Of a stretch of DNA of 64,000 nt, positions 54,143 through 63,679 are shown one piece after another. This DNA comes from JACPNO01 sp963825405 (GTDB taxonomy: Bacteria; Acidobacteriota; Terriglobia; Bryobacterales; Bryobacteraceae), in the NCBI GenBank assembly GCA_963825405.1, contig CAWGTB010000003.1:434001-498000 (forward strand). Reading direction: 5' to 3'. The first letter of the stretch is position 1, and every line of letters begins with the position of its first letter. Under the pieces are notes generated by a model that searched no databases, was not told the origin of the DNA, and worked only from the letters and a program-made list of their open reading frames with translations. The position numbers were made by a program, and so were the translations under genes.

Positions 54143-55366
54143 ATGCCCTCGCTCGCCCAGCCGGCCGTCGCCACAACCGGTTTTCGCCGCTGGACGCCCA
54201 CCCTGTCAATGATGCTGGTCTCGATGATCAGCTATGTGGATCGCCAAACGCTCGCGCTCCTCTCGCCGACTATCCTCCGCGAAACGCATCTGACCGGCGA
54301 GCAATATGGGTTCATCATCTTCGGATTCTCCATCGCTTACATGTTCAGCAATCCGGTTTGGGGGCGCCTTCTGGACCGTATTGGGCTGCGCGTGGGCATG
54401 ACGGCGTCGGTTAGTTTCTGGACGCTGGCCTCAGCCGCGCACGCGCTCGCGTCGGGATTCTGGAGTTTCGCGGCGGCGCGCACGGCGCTCGGGTTCGGCG
54501 AAGGCGCAACCTTCCCTGGCGGATTGCGGACTGTTACACAAACGCTCTCGGTCGCGGAACGCGGGCGCGGCACCGCCATCGCTTATAGCGGCGGATCGCT
54601 GGGCGCGATTTTAACGCCGCTCATCGTGACGCCGATCGCGCTGCGCTGGGGCTGGCGGGCGGCGTTTCTATTCACAGGATTCATCGGGCTGGCTTGGCTC
54701 GTGTTGTGGAGATGGATTTCGCGGCGTCCCGATGTGAACCTGCAACGTGCTCCCCACGCTGCAACCAATGCCCCGCGCTGGGCCGATCCTCGGCTGTGGA
54801 GTTTCATCTGCGCGTACACGTTCGGCGCGCTGCCGATGGGATTCGTTCTGTATCAAATGGCGAACTATCTGGCGCAGGCGCGGGGCGAATCGCAGGGCTT
54901 CATCGGCGCAGTGTTGTGGATACCGCCGGTGGGATGGGAAGCCGGCTACTTTTTCTGGGGCTGGGTGTTGGACGGGCGCGTGCGGTCAGGAATCCCGCCG
55001 GTTCGCGCCATCCGCAAGCTGATGCTGCTTACCATGCTTTTCAGCGTGCTGATCGTCACGGTGCCGTATCTGCCAGCCTTGTGGGCGGTGATGAGCGAAT
55101 TATTTCTGGCGATGTTTCTCTCGGCGGGCTTTGTGATTCTGGCGGTGGCGTATGCCACCCACGTTTTTTCGGCGTACCACGCCGGCTACATTGCAGGGAT
55201 TGGGGCGGGCGCATGGTCGGCGGGCGTGGGACTCACTGCGCCGCTCTTCGGCAGGCTCTTCGATCAGCACCGCTACGATGCGGCTTTCGCGGCGGCGGCG
55301 CTATTCCCGGTTCTGGGTTACTGCGGCTGGCTGTGGCTCGACCGCGCGCGTGCGCAGCAGCAATAA
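54143..55366 (+). CDS. MFS transporter, anion:cation symporter (ACS) family
   Basis: 407 aa, twelve membrane segments. Features of hexuronate/phthalate-type ACS permeases: SYVDRQTLALLSPTILRETHLTGEQYG, in its parts; motif A loop GRLLDRIGLRVGMTASVSFW; GFGEGATFPGGLRTVTQTL; AYSGGSLGAILTPLIV. Takes up organic anions such as sugar acids. The 3' end overlaps the convergent MFS gene by 66 bp. Confidence 0.88.
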   Translation: MPSLAQPAVATTGFRRWTPTLSMMLVSMISYVDRQTLALLSPTILRETHLTGEQYGFIIFGFSIAYMFSNPVWGRLLDRIGLRVGMTASVSFWTLASAAHALASGFWSFAAARTALGFGEGATFPGGLRTVTQTLSVAERGRGTAIAYSGGSLGAILTPLIVTPIALRWGWRAAFLFTGFIGLAWLVLWRWISRRPDVNLQRAPHAATNAPRWADPRLWSFICAYTFGALPMGFVLYQMANYLAQARGESQGFIGAVLWIPPVGWEAGYFFWGWVLDGRVRSGIPPVRAIRKLMLLTMLFSVLIVTVPYLPALWAVMSELFLAMFLSAGFVILAVAYATHVFSAYHAGYIAGIGAGAWSAGVGLTAPLFGRLFDQHRYDAAFAAAALFPVLGYCGWLWLDRARAQQQ

Positions 55367-56512
55367 CAGCGCGGAAGCATCGATGGACGCGCCGAACAGC
55401 GCCCAAGAAGTCAGAAAGCGGCGCTGAATCAGGAACCCGGCGATCACCGGCGCAATGATTTGCGCGATCGACATCAGCGACTGCGTCAGTCCCAGCACCA
55501 CGCCTTGCTCATCGCGACGGGCGTGTTGTGTGATCAGGCTGGTGAGCACCGGGCGTACCGATCCCATGGCGAACGCGGAGATGGCGGAGGCGATCAGCAA
55601 GCCGGGAATTTCGTGCGTGAAGCCGAGAATGCTGAGCCCCACCGCGCCGCTCCCGAAGCCAATGGCGGCCAGATTCAGCTCGCCGATCCGTTTGACCAGC
55701 CTGCCAATGAGACCGCCTTGCAGGATGATTCCGAGCAAGCCTACATAGGCGAACACGTAGCCCACTTCGCGCGGTCCGAATGCGTTGCCGTGCCAGGTGT
55801 AGCGCCGTTCCGCGAACAGCGCGAAGCCGGACATGAAGGTTGCGAAGGCGAATACATACAGGAAAAATTGCCACAGCAGCGGCGCGAGGCCCGGGCGCTT
55901 GAAGTACTCGGAGTAGGCGCCCCAGTCGAGAACGCGTAGGCGGCGGCTAGATGCCGCGCCTTCACCCGGCGTGACCGAAGGCAGCAGAAAATAGGTGGCT
56001 AGAATGCTGGTGGCGGAAAGCGCGGCGGCGGCGAAAATCGGATATTGATAGCCGAACTGCGAAAGATAACCGGAGATTGCCGGGCCGATCAGAAAGCCGA
56101 TACCAAACGCCACGCCGATCACGGCGAAAGATTTGGCGCGATTTTCCGGCTCAGTGACGTCGGCAATGTAGGCCTGGGCGAGCGAAAGATTTCCCGCCGT
56201 CAGCCCATCGATGATGCGCGAAACGAACACCAGCCACAGCACGTGCGAATAGGCCAGAATCAGGAAGCCGACGAGGGTGCCGAACTGGCTGACCAGCAAC
56301 AGCGGCTTGCGCCCTGTGCGGTCGGACATCTGCCCCAGCAGCGGGCCGGCCACGAGTTGGCACGCTGCGTAAACCGAAACCAGCAAGCCGACTTCGGTGG
56401 GAGTCGCGCCCATTTTTTCCGCATAGAACGGCAGCAGCGGAAGGATGAGCGTGAGGCCAAGCACATCCACGGCAACGATCAGGAATATCGGCAGCAGCGG
56501 CGATTTCTTCAC
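55301..56512 (-). CDS. MFS transporter, TetA-like (DHA1 family)
   Basis: 403 aa from GTG overlapping the tpiA stop. Twelve segments; motif A GQMSDRTGRKPLLLVSQFGT, motif C region GVAFGIGFLIGPAISGYLSQFG, and VDVLGLTLILPLLPFYAEKMG, typical of drug:H+ antiporters of the TetA branch. Last gene of the minus-strand operon starting at YfhO. Confidence 0.9.
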   Translation of the reverse strand: MKKSPLLPIFLIVAVDVLGLTLILPLLPFYAEKMGATPTEVGLLVSVYAACQLVAGPLLGQMSDRTGRKPLLLVSQFGTLVGFLILAYSHVLWLVFVSRIIDGLTAGNLSLAQAYIADVTEPENRAKSFAVIGVAFGIGFLIGPAISGYLSQFGYQYPIFAAAALSATSILATYFLLPSVTPGEGAASSRRLRVLDWGAYSEYFKRPGLAPLLWQFFLYVFAFATFMSGFALFAERRYTWHGNAFGPREVGYVFAYVGLLGIILQGGLIGRLVKRIGELNLAAIGFGSGAVGLSILGFTHEIPGLLIASAISAFAMGSVRPVLTSLITQHARRDEQGVVLGLTQSLMSIAQIIAPVIAGFLIQRRFLTSWALFGASIDASALLLLLRTRAVEPQPAAVTQNRE

Positions 56513-57261
56513 AAATAATTGACGATCGAAGCAAACGAGACCGGATCCAGACTCGCGCCGCCCACCAGCGCGCCATCGATCTCCGCCTGCGCCATCAGAC
56601 TCTTCACATTATCGGGCTTTACGCTGCCGCCGTATAGGATGCGGAGGCGGCCGGCGGGCTTCGGGCCGTAATGTTGACGCACCTGCGCGCGAATGATGGC
56701 ATGCGCTTCGGCGGCAATTTCCGGGGTGGCGGTCTTGCCGGTGCCAATCGCCCAGACCGGCTCGTAGGCGATGACGATGCGCGCGAACTGTTCGGGCGTG
56801 AGTGGCGCAATGCCGTTCTGGAATTGATCGATGAGCACGGCTTCGGTGCGGCCGGCTTCGCGCTCTTCCAATCTTTCGCCGACGCAGACAACGGGCGTCA
56901 AATCCGCATCGAGCGCGGCTACAGTTCGCTGCCGCACGGTCTCGTTAGTTTCGTTGCAGTACTGGCGCCGTTCGCTGTGTCCGATGAGCACGTGCGTGCA
57001 GCCCACTGCGCGGATCATGGGCCCGGAAACTTCTCCGGTGAACGCGCCTTCCTTGACCCAATACAGATTCTGGGCGCCGATGCTGATGGGCGTACCTTTG
57101 GCGGCATCGACGGCCGCCGGCAAATCCAGATACGGCGGACAGATCAGAATGTCGCAGTGCTTTACGCTCGCCACCAGGCCGCGGAATTTCTCAAAGAACG
57201 CTGTAGTTTCGGCGGGGTTCTTGTACATTTTCCAATTGCCCGCAATGATGGGTTGTCTCAT
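56509..57261 (-). CDS. tpiA: Triosephosphate isomerase
   Basis: 250 aa. NWKMYKNPAETTAFF (Asn/Lys of the active site), IGHSERRQYCNETNETVRQR (His electrophile), VIAYEPVWAIGTGKTATPE (catalytic Glu and loop 6) and ILYGGSVKPDNVKSLM with DGALVGGASLDP. Interconverts DHAP and glyceraldehyde 3-phosphate. Overlaps deoB and the MFS gene by four bases at each end. Confidence 0.97.
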   Translation of the reverse strand: MRQPIIAGNWKMYKNPAETTAFFEKFRGLVASVKHCDILICPPYLDLPAAVDAAKGTPISIGAQNLYWVKEGAFTGEVSGPMIRAVGCTHVLIGHSERRQYCNETNETVRQRTVAALDADLTPVVCVGERLEEREAGRTEAVLIDQFQNGIAPLTPEQFARIVIAYEPVWAIGTGKTATPEIAAEAHAIIRAQVRQHYGPKPAGRLRILYGGSVKPDNVKSLMAQAEIDGALVGGASLDPVSFASIVNYL

Positions 57262-58421
57262 AAGATGTCAGTTAAAAAACTGGTTCCGTGTTCGATTTTT
57301 GTGCCGAAATTCGCGGCGACGGTTTGGCCTAAATCCGAAAGCGTGGTCCGCGTTCCAAGATTTACGCCGGCGCGCACCGCGGGACCGGCGGCCAGCAGCG
57401 GCACGTATTCGCGGCTGTGATCGGTCGAGGGCGTAGTGGGATCACAGCCATGGTCGGCGGTGATCAGGGCCAGATCGCCAGGCGTAAGTGCATCGAGAAA
57501 TCCCGGCAGCCACGCGTCGAACTCTTCGAGCGCACGCGCGTAACCCTCGATGTCGTTGCGATGGCCGTACTGTTGATCGAAATCCACCAGGTTGACGAAG
57601 ATCAGGCCGGCCGCGGCGGATTGCAGGGCAGCGATCGTCTGCTGCATCCCGTCGGCATTGCTCTTCGAGTGGACATGGTCGCCGATGCCGCGCCCGCCGA
57701 AGACGTCGAAAATTTTCCCGACGGCGTAGACCGGGACGCCGCGCTCTTCCAGGCGATCGAGCAACATGCCGCGCTGCGGCGGGACCGCGTAATCCTTGCG
57801 ATTCGGCGTGCGCGTGAAAGCGCCGGGCGCGCCCGAGAACGGCCGGGCAATGACGCGTCCCACTTCGTGCGGTCCACGCAGAATCTGGCGCGCGGTCTCG
57901 CAGATTTTGTACAGTTCCCACAAGGGGATGACGTCTTCATGCGCGGCTACCTGGAAGACGCTGTCGGCGGACGTGTAAACGATCGGCGAGCCGGTGCGTA
58001 GATGCTCGGTGCCCAATTCCTTGATGATCTCAGTGCCGGAGGCGGCCTTGTTGCCAAGCGCGCTGCGCCCGATGCGGCGCTCGAACTCGTTCATCACCTC
58101 GGCGGGGAAGCCGTGCGGATAAAGTGGAAACGGCTTGGCCAGGTGGATGCCGGCCATCTCCCAGTGGCCGGTGGTTGTGTCTTTGCCGGGGGACGCCAGC
58201 GCGCAGCGGCCATAAGCGCCGGCGGGTGCGGGGCAGGGAAGCAGTCCCGCGAACGGTCGAATGTTGGCCAGGCCAAGGCGGCACAAGTTGGGCAAATGCA
58301 GCGGGCGCGCTTGCGCCAGGTTTCCTAGGGTATCGCTGCCCACGTCACCATACGCGGCGGCGTCCGGCATTTCGCCGATGCCGACGCTGTCGAGCACAAT
58401 CCAGATGACGCGGCGGAACAC
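57258..58421 (-). CDS. deoB: Phosphopentomutase
   Basis: 387 aa, alkaline-phosphatase superfamily. VIWIVLDSVGIGEMPDAAAYGD (metal), GKDTTTGHWEMAGIHL (the phosphorylated Thr), YTSADSVFQVAAHED and FVNLVDFDQQYGHRNDIEGY, ADHGCDPTTPSTDHSRE. Converts (deoxy)ribose 1-phosphate to 5-phosphate in nucleoside salvage. The stop overlaps the tpiA start. Confidence 0.96.
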   Translation of the reverse strand: MFRRVIWIVLDSVGIGEMPDAAAYGDVGSDTLGNLAQARPLHLPNLCRLGLANIRPFAGLLPCPAPAGAYGRCALASPGKDTTTGHWEMAGIHLAKPFPLYPHGFPAEVMNEFERRIGRSALGNKAASGTEIIKELGTEHLRTGSPIVYTSADSVFQVAAHEDVIPLWELYKICETARQILRGPHEVGRVIARPFSGAPGAFTRTPNRKDYAVPPQRGMLLDRLEERGVPVYAVGKIFDVFGGRGIGDHVHSKSNADGMQQTIAALQSAAAGLIFVNLVDFDQQYGHRNDIEGYARALEEFDAWLPGFLDALTPGDLALITADHGCDPTTPSTDHSREYVPLLAAGPAVRAGVNLGTRTTLSDLGQTVAANFGTKIEHGTSFLTDIL

Positions 58422-58436
58422 TTCTCGAATGTAGCA

Positions 58437-59372
58437 TCAGTCGGATTTCGGCGGTTCGTTTTCGTCTTCGGCGATCACGAATGGCGGGACGCGCCGTGTG
58501 TGGTCGTAGATGCGTGCGATATATTCGCCGATAATTCCGATGCAGATCAGTTGCGCGCCTCCCAGAAAAACCGTCGCGCCGATAATGGACGTCCAGCCGG
58601 GCAGGACTTTGCCCTGCTGATAGGCGACCAGAACGAACAGCAGATATGCCACGGCCAGCGCCGCCGCGGAGAAACCCAAATAAAGCGCCATGCGCAAGGG
58701 CTTGGAGGACAGGCTGGTCACCGCGTCGAGCGACAAGCGAAGCATCTTGCGCAGGCTGTAAGCCGGCTTTCCGGCGTGGCGCCCGGCCGCGACATATTCG
58801 ATTCGCAGCTCGGGAAATCCGAGCCAACTGATCATGCCGCGCAGGAAAGGCCGCCGGTCGCCGAACTTCAGAAGCTGATCCACGATTTGGCGGTCGAGCA
58901 GCGCATAGTCGGCGGCGTCTTTAGCAACCGGTGTTTCGCTGAGCTTTTGCAGGACGCGGTAGAACAGGCGCGAGGTGAGTTTCTTGAATCCGCTCGCGCC
59001 GGTGGTATCGTGCCGCACCATGCGAACGATCTTGGCGCCGCCTTTCCATTCGGCAACCATGCGCGGCAACTGTTCGGGGGGATGCTGCAGATCGCAATCC
59101 ATGGTGATGACAGCCGCACCGCGTGCCGCCTGCAAACCGGCGAGGAGCGCCGCCTGCTGCCCGAAGTTGCGGCTGAAGCGAATGAGGCGGACTAGCGGAT
59201 CGCGCGCGTGCAAATCGCGCACCCGCGCGGCCGTCGCATCGGTCGAGCCGTCATCCACGAATACGATCTCGACTTCCGTATCCGGCAGGTACTTGCGAAT
59301 CTCGGCGTAGATTGCGGCGGCGTTATCCTGCTCGTTGTGCGCCGGCAGCACGATGCTGATCATGCGAGCCAA
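58437..59372 (-). CDS. Family 2 glycosyltransferase with C-terminal membrane domain (GtrB/DPM1-like)
   Basis: 311 aa. GT-A domain: ISIVLPAHNEQDNAAAIYAE, IVFVDDGSTDATAA, ITMDCDLQHPPEQLPRM (DxD) and the C-terminal pair of membrane helices (LGFSAAALAVAYLLFVLVA; TVFLGGAQLICIGIIGEYIARIY). The GtrB branch transfers glucose or similar sugars to polyprenyl phosphate. Overlaps the methyltransferase gene by 13 bp; with the YfhO-like gene it suggests cell-envelope glycan modification. Confidence 0.9.
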   Translation of the reverse strand: MARMISIVLPAHNEQDNAAAIYAEIRKYLPDTEVEIVFVDDGSTDATAARVRDLHARDPLVRLIRFSRNFGQQAALLAGLQAARGAAVITMDCDLQHPPEQLPRMVAEWKGGAKIVRMVRHDTTGASGFKKLTSRLFYRVLQKLSETPVAKDAADYALLDRQIVDQLLKFGDRRPFLRGMISWLGFPELRIEYVAAGRHAGKPAYSLRKMLRLSLDAVTSLSSKPLRMALYLGFSAAALAVAYLLFVLVAYQQGKVLPGWTSIIGATVFLGGAQLICIGIIGEYIARIYDHTRRVPPFVIAEDENEPPKSD

Positions 59373-60088
59373 TCCGCGCAGCGATCCAGATTCGGGTGCG
59401 AGGCCTCCAGCAGCGTATAGAAGCTCAGGTGAAAAAGCGGCAGCGGGAATCGCCGCTCGGTGACATCTTGGAAGAAATATCCGACCACTGCGCGAATCTC
59501 GGCAGCGTCATTGACATGTTCGTGGCGCATGACCGTGCCGTAGTCAATGCCGTGGCGCAGGCGGTACGCGATTCCAGTGGTGAGCCGCCAGGCCATGCCC
59601 CAGAGCAAACCGCCTTCGCTCGGAATGCCCGCGAGAAAACGCCCGGCCGGGGCGAGCAGCAGGCCGCAGCGCGCCATGATCGACGGCAAATCGGTGAGAT
59701 GTTCGAGCACGGCGACCGAGACGATGCGATCGTATTCGCTGCCCTCGTGAATTGCGGCCAGATCGTTATACAGATGATTCACCGCTGCCAGGTTAGGACT
59801 ATCCTGCCACAGCGATTGCCATGGCTCAACGGCATCGTAGACCGCAACATCGAGCTCGTAAGGTACGTGATTCAGGGTGCCCGCGCCCAGATCGAGCAAA
59901 CGCTCGCCCGCCGCGCCTCGCGCTACACCGCGATGCATCCATGATTCCAGGCGCGCGGTGATCGCCATGAGGCCGCTTTGTCCGCTGCGGTTGCGGCGAT
60001 ATTCGGCTTCGAAAATCGCTTGATGAGCGGGGCTGAGCGCGAGACGCTGGCGGGGATAACTCGCCAGCAGCTCCTGAATATCTTTCAC
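59360..60088 (-). CDS. Class I SAM-dependent methyltransferase
   Basis: 242 aa from GTG 60086-60088 overlapping the YfhO stop (GTGA). SAM-binding motif I as ERLLDLGAGTLNHVPY, and later VEPWQSLW, VSVAVLEHLTDLPSIMARCGLLLAPAGRFLA, the usual beta4-beta5 region of class I enzymes. Acceptor unknown. Between a YfhO-like membrane protein and a GT2, so envelope glycolipid methylation is plausible. Confidence 0.83.
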   Translation of the reverse strand: MKDIQELLASYPRQRLALSPAHQAIFEAEYRRNRSGQSGLMAITARLESWMHRGVARGAAGERLLDLGAGTLNHVPYELDVAVYDAVEPWQSLWQDSPNLAAVNHLYNDLAAIHEGSEYDRIVSVAVLEHLTDLPSIMARCGLLLAPAGRFLAGIPSEGGLLWGMAWRLTTGIAYRLRHGIDYGTVMRHEHVNDAAEIRAVVGYFFQDVTERRFPLPLFHLSFYTLLEASHPNLDRCADWLA

Positions 60089-62088
60089 GAAGTACCCTGC
60101 CGGAACGCCACGAAGGCGCAGGCTGCTACGCCCAGCAGGCTGATGGCAGCTCCCAGTGGGAAATAGGTGGAATGATATTCCAGAAGTAATTCCTTCTCTC
60201 CGGCGGGCACCGCGACGCCCATCAGCGCATGATCCGCGCGCAGCACCTCCAGCTTGCGGCCGTCGATGCGCGCCTGCCATCCTGGAAAATAGGAAACAGC
60301 GATGCGCAGCAGGCTGTCGGTCGTCGCGCGATAACGAATACGGTAGCGGCCCGGGGAATGCTCAAGCACCTTCGCGGTCGCGGCAGCGTCCTGTTGGAAT
60401 TGCGGAGCCGTAGCGGGAATAATGGCTTGCTCGGCGGGATCCAACTGGGTAAGCAAGCGGCGGCTTTCATCCAGGTTCGCCACTCGCTGCACGCTCTTTG
60501 GAAAATTCACCCGAGCCAGCGCATCCGGATTGGACTGGAGCTTGAGCTGGCCATCGCGATTCTCCATGAAGCGGCTCACGTTCAGGTCATTGCGAAGTTT
60601 CGGATTGGTCTTCGCGGCGGTGGTGAAATCTTCATAAGCCGCGAGTACCAGCGGGCCGTACCCGTAGGTTGCTTCCACGCGCGCTTCCAGCGGGTGGCTG
60701 AAGCCGCCGAATTGCTTCTGGCGGTTCGGCCAGGTGAACCGGGTGAGCGGCTGCTGCGAAACACCGATAGCGCGTTCAAAAAGATTCTCGCCGGCACCGT
60801 ATAAGGTGTCGTAGTCGGTACGTGCATAGAGTATTGGATTTTTTTCGGAATTGAAATACCAGAGATCGCCCGCGGTGAAGACCAGCAGCGCGATCGGCAG
60901 CCAGGGCTGGCGCGCCTTTTCCGTGATCCAGACAAAGCCGGACGCAGCGAGCAGCGCCAGTCCTAACGACGGCACAAACCAGACGTTGATGGGCGCGCGC
61001 ACGCTGCTGAATGCCGGCAGTCGCGCCATCAGGTAATACAAACCGCCGGGATGCCCAAGCGCGTACCAGACCGGAACGACGGTGAGCAGCAACCCGGCCC
61101 ACAGGACCGCGCGCTGCCGGTAGCCGAGCACCGCGAGCGGGACCAGCAGAACGCCGGCGTAGAGATAGAACTGCGTGATGTCGGCAGGCCCTTTGTAAGC
61201 CGAGCTCAATACGCCGTAGTAATCCGGATAGAAAAGCGTGACCAGGGAGCCCGGCCGCAGAAAGCCTTCCGTGCGTGTGACGGCTTCCAAGCTTGAGCGT
61301 ATGGAGTTGGCGACCAGCTCTAATCCCGGAAGCGTGTGGACAGCGGAAAGAATGGTGCCGCCGGCGGGAATCGCCAGGCCCAGCGTGAGGGAGCGGATGG
61401 CCAACGGCGGTTGCACGATAGCCTGGGCAATGGCGAATAATCCCAGGGCCAGGAACGAATACAGCGTCGTCTGAAAGTGCCCGGCGACGATCAGGATGCC
61501 TGCCGCCAGAACCGCCAGCGCGATGTATTTCGCTTTCCGCTCATGCAGCGCGTAGTGAAACGCCAGCAGCAGCCACGGCATCCAGGCCGCGGCCTGCAGC
61601 ATGGTGGTGTGCGAGCTGTGGCCCACAAAATAACCTGACAGGCCGTAGCAAAGGCCGGCGAACAGCGCAGCCGGCCGGTTCCGCAACAGGCGAAGCGCCA
61701 GGAAATACGCGCCGAAGCAGGCGCCCAGTGAATGCAGGAAATTCTCAGCGAATATCGTTTTCGGACCGACGCCGAGCAGAAAGAACGGCCAGTTCAGCGG
61801 GTACCATGCGCCCACTTGCGGATCGGCCAGGAAGGGATAGCCGGACCAGATGTACGGCGTCCAGAAGGGCATGCGCCCGGCCAGGATTTCTTCGGAAAAA
61901 TACTTCTGGACGACATAGTAGTAATCCGCGGCGTCCCAAAGTATTGAAGTTTGCGGCGAAGTGAGCGGTGTCCAGAAAAATGCCAGGCACGCAGCAACCA
62001 GCACGATCGGGGAAGCTATCTTCCAGGGGTCCGACGGCTTCGACGGGGTTGTGGGAGCGGGTGAATTCCGTGTCGTTCGGCGGGCCAT
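60085..62088 (-). CDS. YfhO-family multi-pass membrane protein
   Basis: 667 aa, about twelve membrane segments and a soluble C-terminal domain. Family features: LWDAADYYYVVQKYFSEEI, PFWTPYIWSGYPFLADPQVGAWYPLNWPF, YGLSGYFVGHSSHTTMLQAAAWMP and SYFPGWQARIDGRKLEV. Bacillus YfhO takes part in glycosylation of lipoteichoic acid, so this family is read as GT-C-like glycosyl transfer. First gene of a six-gene minus-strand operon. Confidence 0.82.
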   Translation of the reverse strand: MARRTTRNSPAPTTPSKPSDPWKIASPIVLVAACLAFFWTPLTSPQTSILWDAADYYYVVQKYFSEEILAGRMPFWTPYIWSGYPFLADPQVGAWYPLNWPFFLLGVGPKTIFAENFLHSLGACFGAYFLALRLLRNRPAALFAGLCYGLSGYFVGHSSHTTMLQAAAWMPWLLLAFHYALHERKAKYIALAVLAAGILIVAGHFQTTLYSFLALGLFAIAQAIVQPPLAIRSLTLGLAIPAGGTILSAVHTLPGLELVANSIRSSLEAVTRTEGFLRPGSLVTLFYPDYYGVLSSAYKGPADITQFYLYAGVLLVPLAVLGYRQRAVLWAGLLLTVVPVWYALGHPGGLYYLMARLPAFSSVRAPINVWFVPSLGLALLAASGFVWITEKARQPWLPIALLVFTAGDLWYFNSEKNPILYARTDYDTLYGAGENLFERAIGVSQQPLTRFTWPNRQKQFGGFSHPLEARVEATYGYGPLVLAAYEDFTTAAKTNPKLRNDLNVSRFMENRDGQLKLQSNPDALARVNFPKSVQRVANLDESRRLLTQLDPAEQAIIPATAPQFQQDAAATAKVLEHSPGRYRIRYRATTDSLLRIAVSYFPGWQARIDGRKLEVLRADHALMGVAVPAGEKELLLEYHSTYFPLGAAISLLGVAACAFVAFRQGTS

Positions 62089-62143
62089 TTTCTGGATTCA
62101 GGGATCTCAGCGATGATACCCGATCCGCAATGCGCCGCGAGGC

Positions 62144-62308
62144 CTACAGTAACGGAAACCACGACACCAGGGCGAGGAGGATTCGCTCGCAAGATCCTTC
62201 ATCCGGCAATTTCTTCCCCGTGGAGGGATCGTAAATTGCCGCAGCAATGTGGACGGCCAGGCTGAATAGGAAAATCGCGATTATTGCCCCGCCCGCAACC
62301 CACTTCAC
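62144..62308 (-). CDS. Possible small membrane peptide
   Basis: A 54-codon frame from GTG 62306-62308 to TAG, with GGGAGA 11 bases upstream. One hydrophobic helix (GGAIIAIFLFSLAVHIAAAI) followed by YDPSTGKKLPDEGSCERIL. The regular codon bias and membrane segment make it plausible; there is no family support. The remainder of 62089-62475 contains no other gene. Confidence 0.4.
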   Translation of the reverse strand: MKWVAGGAIIAIFLFSLAVHIAAAIYDPSTGKKLPDEGSCERILLALVSWFPLL

Positions 62309-62365
62309 CTTGCAACGATCTCCCCATCGATCCTACGAGCCGCTAGATCGCCACGTTCGTTAAAA

Positions 62366-62416
62366 CATTTCCCCCAGATTTTCTCTGCGTTCTCTGCGTC
62401 TCCGCGTGAAATGTCT
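62366..62416. repeat. CTCTGCG-type repeat with partial palindrome
   Basis: AAAACATTTCCCCCAGATTT runs into TTCTCTGCGTTCTCTGCGTC (62381-62401). The latter is the inverse of the arm at 34242 and 39892. The left part is degenerate, giving only a short stem. It lies 60 bp before the Gfo/Idh/MocA gene. Confidence 0.7.
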
Positions 62417-62475
62417 TGGCACTCCCCGCAGTGCTACGATAGAATCAAACCCGTTCTAGCGGAAGGAGTTGTGCC

Positions 62476-63675
62476 ATGCATTCCCGCCGGAAATTTATCG
62501 GTCAAGTCGCCTCCGGGATTGCCGGAACGCTCGCCACTTCAAGCGTCCTGGGCGCCAACGATCGCGTCCGTATTGGCCTCATTGGCGCCGGAGATCGCGG
62601 CCTGCAACTGGTGCGCGAAGCGGCGGCCTGCCCCAACACCGAAGTGGTCGCCTTCGCCGATGTCTACACCCGCCGCCTGGACGAGGCGATGAAAGCCGCC
62701 CCAGCCGCCAAAACCTACCTGGATTACAAATATCTGCTGGACGACAAGAGCATCGACGCCGTCCTGATCGCCACACCTCAACACCTTCACGCCGAGCACT
62801 TTATCGCCTCGCTCGACGCAGGCAAGCAGGTGTATCAGGAAAAAACCATGGCGTTCACGGTGGACCACGCCCGGCGCATGCGGGCCGCTTACCAAAAAGC
62901 CGGCAAGCGCACCGTGCAAATCGGCCATCAGTACTGCTCATCGGGGCACATCGCGGATGCGGGTGAGTTTCTTTCCGGTGGAAAAGTCGGCAAAATTACG
63001 GCCATCCACGCCCATATGTACCGCAATACGCCGCACGGGAAACCGCAGTGGTCACGGCCGGTATATCCGGACATGACGCCGGAAAACATTATCTGGAAAT
63101 CATTTCTGGGCTCCGCGCCGGAACAGCCGTTCGACCCCAATCGCTACGTCAACTGGCGCTTCTTCTGGGATTATTCGGGCGGCAACGTCTATGAGAACAT
63201 GTGCCACCAGCTTGCCTTCTGGACAAAAGTGATGAACCTGGAGATTCCGAAGTCAGTGAACATGGTGGGCGGCGTTTACTTGTGGAAGGATGGCCGCGAA
63301 GTGCCGGACACCATGAACGTGTCCATGGAACATCCCGAAGATATCCTGTTCACCTGGGATTCGAGTTTCGGCAACAACGAGCTGGGCGTCACGGAAGACG
63401 TTCTCGGCACCGATGGGACCATCAGCCGCAGCCAGCAGATTCGCTACACGCCACAGAAAGTGAACCGCCCCGACGGCAACGAATTGCTGGGCCTCACCAA
63501 GACCTCGCCCAACGCCCACGTGCAGAATTTTCTGGATTGCATCCGCTCCGGCCACGAGCCAAATTGCCCCTTCGAACTGGGTTATCGCGTTTCGATCGCC
63601 TGCCGCATGGCGGTGGAAAGCTATCGCCAGGGAAAGACGATGCACTGGGACGCCTCCAGAGAGGAGATCGTCTAG
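62476..63675 (+). CDS. Tat-exported Gfo/Idh/MocA-family oxidoreductase
   Basis: 399 aa. Twin-arginine signal HSRRKFIGQVASGIAGTLA, then NADP-binding VRIGLIGAGDRGLQLVREA, the family lysine in YQEKTMAFTVDHARR (EKPM-like), and FWDYSGGNVYENMCHQLAFW (His of the active site). Acts on sugars or inositols. Exported members are frequent in Acidobacteria and Planctomycetes. GGAAGGAG lies 7 bases before the ATG. Four bp before the acyl-CoA dehydrogenase gene. Confidence 0.9.
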   Translation: MHSRRKFIGQVASGIAGTLATSSVLGANDRVRIGLIGAGDRGLQLVREAAACPNTEVVAFADVYTRRLDEAMKAAPAAKTYLDYKYLLDDKSIDAVLIATPQHLHAEHFIASLDAGKQVYQEKTMAFTVDHARRMRAAYQKAGKRTVQIGHQYCSSGHIADAGEFLSGGKVGKITAIHAHMYRNTPHGKPQWSRPVYPDMTPENIIWKSFLGSAPEQPFDPNRYVNWRFFWDYSGGNVYENMCHQLAFWTKVMNLEIPKSVNMVGGVYLWKDGREVPDTMNVSMEHPEDILFTWDSSFGNNELGVTEDVLGTDGTISRSQQIRYTPQKVNRPDGNELLGLTKTSPNAHVQNFLDCIRSGHEPNCPFELGYRVSIACRMAVESYRQGKTMHWDASREEIV

Positions 63676-63679
63676 CGCC

